A stretch of 6,063 nt of DNA from Pseudomonadota bacterium (GCA_023388965.1 JAEWFF010000046.1:1-6063), one strand, 5' to 3'; shown: positions 1-6,063, counted from the stretch's first letter. Numbers and translations are program-made. Notes: generated by a model not told the origin, from the sequence alone.

Positions 1-1
1 C

Positions 2-916
2 GACGACTTCGCGCCCAACCTGTCGTTCTTCTTCTCCAACGGCATGGACCCCGAGTACACCGTCATCGGCCGCGTGGCCCGCCGCATCTGGGCGCGCGCC
101 ATGCGCGAGCGCTACGGCGCCAACGAACGCAGCCAGATGATGAAGTACCACATCCAGACCAGCGGCCGATCACTGCACGCGCAGGAGATCCAGTTCAACG
201 ACATCCGCACCACGCTGCAGGCCCTGTACGCCCTGTTCGACAACTGCAACAGCCTGCACACCAACGCCTACGACGAGGCCATCACCACGCCCACCGAAGA
301 GAGCGTGCGCCGCGCCGTGGCCATCCAGATGATCATCAACAAGGAGCTGGGGCTGAACTTCTGCGAGAACCCCTGGCAGGGCAGCTTCGCCGTGGACTAC
401 CTGACCGACCTCGTGGAAGAGGCCGTGTACAAGGAGTTCGAGGCCATCAGCGAGCGCGGCGGCGTGCTGGGCGCCATGGACACCATGTACCAGCGCGGCA
501 AGATCCAGGAAGAGAGCCTGTGCTACGAACACAAGAAGCACGACGGCAGCCTGCCGCTGGTGGGCGTGAACATGTTCCTGCCGAAAGAACACGCCGGCGA
601 GATCGCGACCGAGATCGAGCTGATCCGCTCGACGGAGGAAGAGAAGGGGCAGCAGATCGAGAACGTGCGGCTGTGGCAGGCTTCACGCAACGTGCTGGCG
701 CCGGTCGGGGAAACCGAGCATGGGCACGTGGTGGAAGACGATGCCGCGGCGGCGACGGAGCCGCATGACGGGCATGGGCTGGGGTATCTGCAGAAGACCG
801 CGCGGGAGCGCAGGAATGTGTTCGAGGCGCTGGTGGAAGCCGTGAAGACGCATAGCCTGGGGCAGATCAGTCATGCGCTTTATGATGTGGGTGGGGAGTA
901 TCGGCGGAATATGTGA
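2..916 (+). CDS. icmF: C-terminal part of fused isobutyryl-CoA mutase (IcmF-type), 5' truncated by the window
   Basis: The frame is open from base 2, so the gene begins before the window; the Met at 44 is internal. The 304 visible residues are the last part of the substrate-binding TIM barrel of an adenosylcobalamin-dependent acyl-CoA mutase. Recognisable family blocks are LSFFFSNGMDPEYT at the left edge, HIQTSG (visible residues 50-55), SLHTNAYDEA (84-93), a DGSLPLVGVN block near 180, and the ending VGGEYRRNM. Methylmalonyl-CoA mutase carries a B12 domain after the barrel. Here the protein stops right after it, which fits IcmF, where the B12 and chaperone GTPase domains come first; a stand-alone IcmA-like subunit is the alternative. 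IcmF interconverts isobutyryl-CoA and n-butyryl-CoA in the cytoplasm, with a built-in G-protein protecting the cofactor. Visible residues 233-261 form a His/Asp/Ala-rich linker, and codon choice changes from about base 690. No clear terminator follows. Confidence 0.85.
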   Translation, partial: DDFAPNLSFFFSNGMDPEYTVIGRVARRIWARAMRERYGANERSQMMKYHIQTSGRSLHAQEIQFNDIRTTLQALYALFDNCNSLHTNAYDEAITTPTEESVRRAVAIQMIINKELGLNFCENPWQGSFAVDYLTDLVEEAVYKEFEAISERGGVLGAMDTMYQRGKIQEESLCYEHKKHDGSLPLVGVNMFLPKEHAGEIATEIELIRSTEEEKGQQIENVRLWQASRNVLAPVGETEHGHVVEDDAAAATEPHDGHGLGYLQKTARERRNVFEALVEAVKTHSLGQISHALYDVGGEYRRNM

Positions 917-944
917 CCCAGGGGAATAAGCTTTTTAGCATCCA

Positions 945-1064
945 TTAGTTCGTGACCTCACGTTGTCGCAGCAACTCACACAATCCCGCCAATGCCACGA
1001 TATGACTCACAAGTGCAGCTTGAATTTCGACGATATCCAAGGAGACTTTGTCGAGATGATTCAA
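945..1064 (-). CDS. Possible small helical peptide or gene remnant
   Basis: The leftward frame ending at the TAA complementary to bases 945-947 is open back to base 1130. It offers only a TTG at 1064 as a start, which would give 39 residues. The peptide has leucine, isoleucine or valine at regular three- and four-residue spacing (LNHLDKVSLDIVEIQ, then VALAGLCELL), the pattern of an amphipathic or coiled-coil helix, and ends in a charged tail. There is no ATG and no clear ribosome binding site. It may be the tail of a broken gene rather than a working one. I do not recognise a family. Confidence 0.15.
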   Translation of the reverse strand: MNHLDKVSLDIVEIQAALVSHIVALAGLCELLRQREVTN

Positions 1065-1119
1065 TTGCTTAGCGAGAGTACTAAGGCGGGGGGTTGAGTG
1101 GAGGCAAAAGCCGACTCTG

Positions 1120-1413
1120 ATGGGCGAAGGTTATGGCTGCGAGATAGCAGGCATGCATGTCACTGTAATCCAGAACGGACCTACCGCCGCTATGGGTGGC
1201 GCCAGGATAGTGGTTTCTGCGCCGGGACGAGGCGAGATTTTTAATGCTGGCGAGGCAGAATTTCTGCAAAGTGGTGGACGAGGCGCTATTCCTGCGCCGG
1301 TGCGACTTGGTGGGGAGGTGGGCCAGCTGTTTGCCTTAGCGCGCGCTGCTTCAAATCAGTCAAACGTCGCGATCGACAAAATTATCAGCGAGCTGAGCAG
1401 AAAGTTGATATAG
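1120..1413 (+). CDS. Possible small hypothetical protein, weak candidate
   Basis: This ATG-started frame of 97 residues lies upstream of the NACHT gene, on the same strand and in the same frame, and ends at a TAG. It is Gly/Ala-rich at first and finishes in a plausible helix (AIDKIISELSRKLI). Codon use is not obviously abnormal, and the frame is open upstream to base 1060 without an ATG. An ATG with no good Shine-Dalgarno sequence in front, a competing opposite-strand frame and no recognised family all argue against a real gene. If real, it would be a small protein upstream of the NACHT gene, possibly in the same transcript. Confidence 0.18.
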   Translation: MGEGYGCEIAGMHVTVIQNGPTAAMGGARIVVSAPGRGEIFNAGEAEFLQSGGRGAIPAPVRLGGEVGQLFALARAASNQSNVAIDKIISELSRKLI

Positions 1414-1529
1414 CCTCAGTAGCGCTCGAGGAAACATCTGGACAGCGTGAGGCGGTTCAATGGTCCTGGAGCGGCGTGTCAGCGACACGATTGCGCTTGC
1501 CGCGTGGGCAGGGGATCCATAGAGGTTTA

Positions 1530-1542
1530 GGGGGGGGAGGTG
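1530..1542 (+). promoter_or_regulatory. G8 tract, GGAGG-like ribosome site and GTG start of the NACHT gene
   Basis: Eight consecutive G (1530-1537) run into AGG and then the GTG codon at 1540-1542. The upstream in-frame stop TAG is at 1528-1530, so 1540 is the first possible start in this frame. The purine-rich GGAGG overlaps that GTG instead of sitting 5-9 bases before it. A TTG at 1555, with AGGTGG at 1538-1543 in front, is therefore a serious alternative that would drop five residues. Loss of one G would instead join the NACHT frame to a frame that is open from 1245 with a GTG at 1476. Confidence 0.5.
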
Positions 1543-3582
1543 GAAGAAGCAAACTTGATCAATGGCTTGCTTCTGCCGCTGGCAGTTGCTGGAATTGTCT
1601 GGCTCGGGAGCGTCGGGCAGCGGATTATCCTATTCCTTATCAAGTACGTGCGCGCCCGGAGGGCTCGCAGCTTATTCGCTGAGAGCTCCTTAGACGAAGA
1701 CGAATTCATTGCTTCTCTTAAAAATTACGTTAAGCCTAAGGGTTGCCGTGTAGATCCGGCAATCTACCCGGAGCCTAGGGAGGCCTTGGCCATCGAACGA
1801 TTCGACCTCTTTACCTACGTGGACACTTTCCTGTCTACCCCGGGGTCGAAGTATCTATTCGTGCTTGCCGACAGTGGGATGGGAAAGACAACTTTCCTCA
1901 TCAACTTCTTCTACAAGAAGAAGGCGACCTTTTTCAGCCGATCACGTCCAGCTGCGATCATATCGTTAGCTAAGCGCAATGCTGAGCTGAGGATCGATCG
2001 AATCCCTCACGAGGTGCGGCGCGAAACGGTGTTGCTTCTGGATGCGCTAGACGAAGATCCTCAGGCCCTGCAGGGAATGGCAGATCGCGTGGACCGCATA
2101 ATTGGAGCGGCTGAGGACTTCAAGGCGATCGTGATCGCTTGCCGCAGCCAATTTTTTGCTACAGACGGTCACATTCCTGTCGCAACAGGCATCGTCCGTG
2201 CCGGGCCTACGCGACCTAGCGAGTCGAAAGAATATTCGTTTGAAAGAGTTTATATAGCGCCATTCGACGATACGCAGATTAATCAGTATCTGAAGCAAGA
2301 GTTTCCGGGTATTGCATCTTTCTTTAGGAGGCGGGCCGCCCGAGGCCTGGTGCAAGGCGTTCCCTATCTCAGCGTGCGCCCTATGCTACTGGCGCATATT
2401 CGGGACGTGATGGCGTTAGGCGTAGGCGGCGGGTCGACGATCGAGGTGTACCAAGCCATGGTGAATGCCTGGGTACAGCGTGAGCACAGTTGGGTCAATA
2501 AAGAAGAGTTGCTCATTTTCTCAAAACTTCTTGCGTTTCACATCTTTACCTCTAGGGCCGAGTTGGGTGCGGAATCATGTCCGCCCGGAGAGTTGGGCGC
2601 GCTAGCGGAGAGTTGGGGTATTCGTGATATTCCATCCGATCATTTGACCTCTCGGTCGCTATTGAATCGAGGTTCGGATGGTGCGGTGAAATTCTCGCAT
2701 CGCTCGATAATGGAGTTCTTCGTTTCAGAGGCGTTGCTGTCTCAACCCGCAGGACTTCAGATCGGAGCGACTGACCAGGTCGTCAACTTTTTACTCCAAC
2801 GACTGGGGTGCACCGACGGCAGGTGCGAGTCGGTAGTCATTCGGCAGGCAGCAACAGTGCGTACTATCGCTCCCGAAATTCGCCTCGGATATCCTACGAA
2901 TTTCAGCCTGTTTACGGAGTACTCTCGCAGCCTCGAGGTGTCGCACGTCTATGGAATTCGGGTGCGCTCAGCTGTAGATGCCGAGAGCCAGGGAGTGTTG
3001 GGTGACTTTGTCCAGAGCGCGTGCGCTTACGCGGAGTCAGGGTCGCGTGCCATAGAAGTGAGGCTAAACGCGTATCCCAGTAGTGACCTCGGTGCCTATG
3101 CAAATGGTTATCTGTCGGTTTGGTTCGAGGATAGAGCGGTAATAGCCAGAATTCTGGTTCATAAAGCCTCTCTGCTCTCCGCGTGCAGTTCAATTCGGAG
3201 GGTGGCGGGCGAAGTGACCATCATTGGTCGTCCAACAGGACGTGCAGCCGGCGCACCAGGGCTTTCTTGGAACCTGGCGACTCGATGTGGGTTGACGGCG
3301 GAAAACGCTATCGACCTTTCTCCTTTGACGAATTCGAGGCGGGTTTCCTACCTTTGTTCCGATATCGGGACCGGCATCGACTTGAATCTGCTCAGCGTAA
3401 GCGAAAGTGGATCGCTGGCCGGGTTCGGGATTGTGGGTGGTGGCAGTTCCTTTGCGGTCCGGCGCCAAAAGATGGTCCGGCTACCTCGGCGCGAGGAGCC
3501 GGTGGTTCCCAGTGCAAGGACGATCGAGCCTATAGTTCCCCTGGTACCGGCAGCAGAGCGTTGGTTTAAAGACGGTCGTTAA
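1540..3582 (+). CDS. Membrane-anchored NACHT-type STAND NTPase, probable antiphage or stress sensor
   Basis: The protein has 680 residues from the GTG at 1540. Residues 6-24 are a hydrophobic helix, with a further amphipathic stretch to about 34, followed by RARRAR; this suggests one membrane anchor with the rest in the cytoplasm. The NTPase core shows Walker A ADSGMGKTT (110-118, Lys116), an extended Walker B LLLDALDED with Asp168, Asp171 and Glu172, and a sensor strand IVIACRSQF with Arg202. A conserved proline follows in SVRPMLL (278-284, Pro281), then the winged-helix end block FSHRSIMEFF (385-394). Small residues and paired acids in Walker B are typical of the NACHT clade. In the wider STAND class, ATP binding drives oligomerisation after a C-terminal region senses a trigger; bacterial NACHT proteins are known antiphage genes. 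Residues 400-680 show no LRR, TPR, WD40 or HEAT pattern that I can see. The last 35 or so contain PVVP and PIVPLVP. The gene stands alone on its strand. The NTPase class is secure; the defence role is inferred. Confidence 0.85.
   Translation: MEEANLINGLLLPLAVAGIVWLGSVGQRIILFLIKYVRARRARSLFAESSLDEDEFIASLKNYVKPKGCRVDPAIYPEPREALAIERFDLFTYVDTFLSTPGSKYLFVLADSGMGKTTFLINFFYKKKATFFSRSRPAAIISLAKRNAELRIDRIPHEVRRETVLLLDALDEDPQALQGMADRVDRIIGAAEDFKAIVIACRSQFFATDGHIPVATGIVRAGPTRPSESKEYSFERVYIAPFDDTQINQYLKQEFPGIASFFRRRAARGLVQGVPYLSVRPMLLAHIRDVMALGVGGGSTIEVYQAMVNAWVQREHSWVNKEELLIFSKLLAFHIFTSRAELGAESCPPGELGALAESWGIRDIPSDHLTSRSLLNRGSDGAVKFSHRSIMEFFVSEALLSQPAGLQIGATDQVVNFLLQRLGCTDGRCESVVIRQAATVRTIAPEIRLGYPTNFSLFTEYSRSLEVSHVYGIRVRSAVDAESQGVLGDFVQSACAYAESGSRAIEVRLNAYPSSDLGAYANGYLSVWFEDRAVIARILVHKASLLSACSSIRRVAGEVTIIGRPTGRAAGAPGLSWNLATRCGLTAENAIDLSPLTNSRRVSYLCSDIGTGIDLNLLSVSESGSLAGFGIVGGGSSFAVRRQKMVRLPRREEPVVPSARTIEPIVPLVPAAERWFKDGR
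2560..2617 (+). repeat. Short direct repeats GAGTTGGG inside the NACHT gene
   Basis: GAGTTGGG occurs at 2560-2567, 2590-2597 and 2610-2617. The last two are part of a longer identical 11-mer, GGAGAGTTGGG, at 2587-2597 and 2607-2617. The repeats fall in the region between the helical domain and the winged-helix block and encode AELGA, GELGA and AESWG in different frames, so they are not a protein repeat. They may be chance or a small local duplication. Confidence 0.4.
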
Positions 3583-3818
3583 TGATCAGCTGTTAGCTCA
3601 GCCTGACAGCCTGATGCATGTTCAAGTGCACAACGATGATGCGCAAGATGAGCAGTCGCTGCACACCTCTGCTGAGCGCCCAGCGGCACAAACTAGTCGG
3701 CGGCCCACGATCTCCCCCTGCAGACTCGGGCGTGGACACACGCGCTGAACATCTTGCTGTCGCCGCCCGACATGCGCAGGAGCGGTTGGTCATTGACAGT
3801 CGTGTTGTCGGTGTAGCG
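3583..3818. other. Convergent intergenic gap, no convincing gene
   Basis: This gap lies between the stop of the rightward NACHT gene and the stop of the leftward helicase gene. It begins with an imperfect inverted repeat. Several short open frames cross it on both strands, including a 44-codon + frame from 3614 to 3748 and a 68-codon + frame from 3618 to 3824. None has a good ribosome site or a recognisable product, and they overlap one another. No U-tract terminator is visible for either gene. Confidence 0.6.
3585..3615. repeat. Imperfect inverted repeat just after the NACHT stop codon
   Basis: ATCAGCTGT at 3585-3593 pairs with ACAGCCTGAT at 3606-3615 if one base is bulged, leaving a 12-base loop. 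It starts three bases after the stop at 3580-3582. The position suits a transcript 3' end, but no run of T follows on the + strand, so a classical intrinsic terminator is not supported. It could be an RNA 3' stabilising hairpin or chance. Confidence 0.35.
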
Positions 3819-6062
3819 TCATGAAACGGCTGCTCCGAAACTTGAAAACAGATCTCCCGGAAGTTCATGCGAGAGGCGCCAGGTAACGGCCATCGGCCGC
3901 TCTCCATGGTGGCTCACGTAAGTGGCCGTCCCCAGCAACCAGAAGGCCCGCTCATCGGTGGTCAGGCGGGCGAAGGGCAGCACCACGCTGCCATTGGCCT
4001 CATGGGTCTGGTAGCGCTGTCCTGTCCCGCTTGTTTCGCGAGTTCCAGACTGGCTTTCCCAGTGCAGGAGCGTCGGGCTGATCGCGTAGTCGCGGTAGCG
4101 GGTGGTAGGCGAAAAGTGGCCGCTAGTCTTGTCCAAGGTAAAGGCCAACAAGTCGACCTGTGCTTCAGGAAGCCAGCGCACACCTTCGCGCCACTCGGGC
4201 ACCTTCAGCTCTCCTCCACTCGCGAATGCGGCAAGCGTTTCCCGGCGTGTATACCTGGCGTGGACGCAGAGCGGGACGTCAGGATGCGTCGAAAGCGGCT
4301 GCTGCACATGCTCAACGCGGTCGGACAACACATCCAGCAGCTGGCGCAGCTCGGCCAGGACTTGTGGATGTGCCCAGATGAGGTCGGCTGCGTCCTGTAG
4401 CGTTTCATCGCCTTTCAGCACGGTCTCGGTGAGGACGGTCGCGAGCATGTGGAGCAGTCGACGCGTCCGAACGTCCAGTACGCCAACGTCAGGCGCGGTC
4501 GGTGCTTCGGAAAAAGTCCGGTAATGCTCGATGCGCAGGGCGTCATCGATATGGAGCAGGCGCCCGAGCGCCCGACGCAGCGGTGTTTCGTGCGGTCCGC
4601 CAGGAAGCGTGGCCACGCCACCGGCTTCGAGAAGATCGGACCAGCTCCTGTTGTTGGCGTAAACATCCTCCAGCTCGATCCCGGTCTGGTCGAGGAAGTT
4701 CTTCAGCGTGACCGCCGGGTCAGCCTCGGCAACGCGCCGCAGCTCCTGCGCCCGGGCCGGCCAGGTGTTCGGGAGGCTCTGGCGGATGTTCTCCAGCACA
4801 TGTTGCGAGGCGACCGCGTCGAGCTGCATGTCGCAGCCGCTCGGCAAGTACGGGAAGCCTTCTTCAATGGTGCGCTCGATCTGTTTCCGGTTCCCCCCAA
4901 GCAGGGCGGCGTAGCGACGGTGCATCCGGAACTCTTTGCGGTGCTGGCCGACAAAGTCCAGCACGGTGCAGACGCTCTTGCCGGGCTCGCGCCGCAGCCC
5001 GCGCCCCAGCTGCTGCAGGAACACGGTGGGGCTGTCGGTCGGCCTCAGCAGTAGCAGGGTGTCGACCGACGGGACGTCGACGCCCTCGTTGAAGAGGTCC
5101 ACCGAGAAGACGATACGGATCTCCCCGGCGGCCAGTGCCTGCAGCGCCTGCCGCCGCTCTTCGCGCGGGGAGTCGGCCCAAACGGCCACGGCGGGGAGGT
5201 TGGCGGCATTGAACTGCTCCGCCATGAACCTTGCATGCGCCACGGAGACGCAGAACCCGAGGGCGCGCATGGTCTCCGGGTTGGGGACTGTCTGCAGCGC
5301 GTTGGCGATGATCCGCCGCGCCAGCACGTGGTCGCCGGTGACGAGTTGGCTGAGTTCCTGAGGATCGTACCCGCGCCCTCGGCGCCAGCTGACCTTTCGA
5401 TAGTCGGCGCCATCGGCGATCCCGTAATAGGCAAACGGCACCAGCCGGTGCTGGTCGATCGCATCCCAGAGCCGCAGCTCCGCGGCAATCCGGCCGCCGA
5501 ACCATTGCAGGATCGGTTCGTCGTCGCCGCGCTCCGGCGTTGCGGTCAGGCCGAGCAGCTCTCGCGGCAGCAGGTGGTCCAGGAGCGCCTTGTAGGTGGG
5601 CGCCGCCGCGTGGTGGAACTCGTCGATGATCACGACATCGAAGTGATCGGCGGGCAGGTTGTCCAGTCCCCGGGCGCTGAGGCTCTGGATGGACGCAAAG
5701 ACATGTTCGAAGCGGGCAGGGCGGTCGCCGCCCACCCACAGTTCGCCAAAGGCGGCATCGCGGAGCGCATGCCGGAAGGTGGCCAGGCTCTGGTCGAGGA
5801 TCTCCTTGCGGTGGGCGACGAACAACAGCCTTGAGCGCGGCAGGCGCTTGCGCAGCCGTTGGTAGTCCAGAGCAGCCATGACCGTTTTGCCGGTTCCGGT
5901 AGCCGAGACCAGCAGGTTGCGGTGGTGGCCCTGCAGACGGGAGAGCTCGATCAGCTCCAGCAGGCGCGACTGGAACGGCTCGGGGCGGATCTCTACGGGG
6001 CTCAGGTAGACCCGGGGGCCTCCCGCTCGCGTCTGGGTGAGATCGCGGAACTCGTCCGCATC
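3819..6062 (-). CDS. SF2 DEAD/DEAH-like helicase with DUF3427-type C-terminus, N-terminus outside the window
   Basis: The leftward frame is open to the right edge, giving 747 visible residues. The Met at 5879 is internal, because the frame upstream of it holds the entry block PEPFQSRLLE and motif I SATGTGKT (5883-5906). Further helicase motifs are intact: Ia (FVAHRKEIL), II DEFH (5613-5624), III (LTATPER), IV-like (GFCVSVAHA), V (NEGVDVPSVD) and VI QQLGRGLRR (4989-5015). This gives two RecA-like domains and an ATP-driven nucleic acid translocase. The C-terminal part, with RYRDYAISPTLLHWESQS, GTGQRY and YVSHHGERPMAV before the end, matches my memory of DUF3427. Relatives are often about 1000 residues and commonly start with a phospholipase D-like nuclease domain, so 200-300 residues may be missing here; that is inference. 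Such proteins are usually accessory genes with a suspected restriction or DNA-processing role, not a proven one. GC content and codon use are high, unlike the NACHT gene. Confidence 0.9.
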   Translation of the reverse strand, partial: DADEFRDLTQTRAGGPRVYLSPVEIRPEPFQSRLLELIELSRLQGHHRNLLVSATGTGKTVMAALDYQRLRKRLPRSRLLFVAHRKEILDQSLATFRHALRDAAFGELWVGGDRPARFEHVFASIQSLSARGLDNLPADHFDVVIIDEFHHAAAPTYKALLDHLLPRELLGLTATPERGDDEPILQWFGGRIAAELRLWDAIDQHRLVPFAYYGIADGADYRKVSWRRGRGYDPQELSQLVTGDHVLARRIIANALQTVPNPETMRALGFCVSVAHARFMAEQFNAANLPAVAVWADSPREERRQALQALAAGEIRIVFSVDLFNEGVDVPSVDTLLLLRPTDSPTVFLQQLGRGLRREPGKSVCTVLDFVGQHRKEFRMHRRYAALLGGNRKQIERTIEEGFPYLPSGCDMQLDAVASQHVLENIRQSLPNTWPARAQELRRVAEADPAVTLKNFLDQTGIELEDVYANNRSWSDLLEAGGVATLPGGPHETPLRRALGRLLHIDDALRIEHYRTFSEAPTAPDVGVLDVRTRRLLHMLATVLTETVLKGDETLQDAADLIWAHPQVLAELRQLLDVLSDRVEHVQQPLSTHPDVPLCVHARYTRRETLAAFASGGELKVPEWREGVRWLPEAQVDLLAFTLDKTSGHFSPTTRYRDYAISPTLLHWESQSGTRETSGTGQRYQTHEANGSVVLPFARLTTDERAFWLLGTATYVSHHGERPMAVTWRLSHELPGDLFSSFGAAVS

Positions 6063-6063
6063 A

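Larger units (their letters stand above)
917..1539. other. Intergenic stretch, no convincing gene
   Basis: This stretch of about 620 bases separates the mutase gene from the NACHT gene. I find no tRNA, rRNA, insertion sequence, CRISPR repeat, strong hairpin terminator or good -35/-10 pair. It holds two weak coding candidates, listed separately: a leftward helical peptide at 945-1064 and a rightward frame at 1120-1413. A further frame is open on the + strand from 1245 through the G-run at 1530-1537 and out of frame into the NACHT gene. Short open pieces in different frames, without good starts, could be decayed gene remnants, or chance in fairly GC-rich DNA. The promoter for the NACHT gene should lie here, but I cannot place it. 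Confidence 0.6.
917..3818. other. Lower-GC segment, probable horizontally acquired island
   Basis: This stretch contains the NACHT gene and both of its flanks. Hand counts of single 60-base rows give 37/60 G+C for bases 301-360 (mutase gene) and 42/60 for bases 5101-5160 (helicase gene). Inside the segment they give 23/60 for 2221-2280, 28/60 for 2521-2580 and 36/60 for 1981-2040. Codons such as TTA, ATA, CTA and AGG, rare in the flanking genes, are common in the NACHT gene. I see no integrase, tRNA, insertion sequence ends or obvious attachment repeats, so the mode of entry and exact borders are unknown. The borders given are simply the ends of the neighbouring coding regions. Confidence 0.5.

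Noticed and set aside
170..592. A 140-codon leftward frame opposite icmF
   Set aside because: It is antisense to highly conserved mutase sequence and has a His/Val/Ala-rich composition typical of a reverse-strand shadow.
917..940. Possible terminator after icmF (CCCAGGGG followed by CTTTTTAG)
   Set aside because: The complementary bases are directly adjacent with no room for a loop, so no stable hairpin forms before the short T-run.
1081..1269. A 62-codon leftward frame in the gap after icmF
   Set aside because: Its composition is ordinary, there is no ribosome site or recognised family, and it competes with frames on the other strand.
1405..1440. TTGATA at 1405-1410 as a -35 box for the NACHT gene
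   Set aside because: No acceptable -10 hexamer lies at 16-18 bases spacing, so a promoter cannot be supported.
3593..3907. A 104-codon leftward frame crossing the helicase 3' end
   Set aside because: It overlaps the conserved end of the helicase in another frame, and its sequence matches no family and has no ribosome site.
4864..5739. A 291-codon leftward open frame within the helicase gene
   Set aside because: It overlaps the helicase on the same strand in another frame, is extremely rich in Arg, Ala and Pro, and lacks motifs, as expected of a shadow frame in GC-rich DNA.
5235..5834. A 199-codon rightward frame opposite the helicase
   Set aside because: It is antisense to conserved helicase motifs and has no recognisable domain, so it is a shadow of GC-rich coding sequence. 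The same applies to the rightward frames at 3867-4400 and 4449-5054.
1..6063. CRISPR array, tRNA, rRNA or insertion sequence
   Set aside because: I saw no regularly spaced repeats, cloverleaf sequence, ribosomal RNA signature, transposase motif or matched terminal inverted repeats.

Overview
The window looks like a high-GC chromosome of a proteobacterium. The first gene is the 3' end of an IcmF-type acyl-CoA mutase whose wording resembles versions I associate with Xanthomonadaceae or Burkholderiales. That placement rests on memory of the family and on GC-rich codon use, so it is tentative.

There are three substantial genes. (1) Bases 2-916 (+) encode the last 304 residues of a B12-dependent acyl-CoA mutase, most likely IcmF (fused isobutyryl-CoA mutase). 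(2) Bases 1540-3582 (+) encode a 680-residue NACHT-type STAND NTPase. It has an N-terminal hydrophobic segment, intact Walker A, Walker B and sensor motifs, a winged-helix end, and a C-terminal half that I do not recognise. (3) Bases 6062-3819 (-) encode a superfamily 2 DEAD/DEAH-like helicase with a DUF3427-like C-terminus. Its N-terminus lies beyond the right edge, and it runs convergently with the NACHT gene.

Bases 917-1539 and 3583-3818 hold no convincing gene. Together with the NACHT gene they form a stretch of lower and more variable GC, set between two strongly GC-rich genes. The simplest reading is that a foreign segment carrying a lone NACHT gene was inserted between a housekeeping metabolic gene and a restriction/helicase-type accessory gene. 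NACHT proteins in bacteria are known antiphage sensors, and DUF3427 helicases are typical accessory-island genes. The right-hand two thirds of the window is therefore a candidate defence locus. The genes are not one operon, because they are on opposite strands, so any functional cooperation is speculation.

The best candidate for something undescribed is the NACHT protein: a membrane-anchored NLR-like ATPase with an unfamiliar C-terminal sensor region and a proline-rich tail. A run of eight G sits directly before its start and makes the N-terminus sensitive to one-base length changes.
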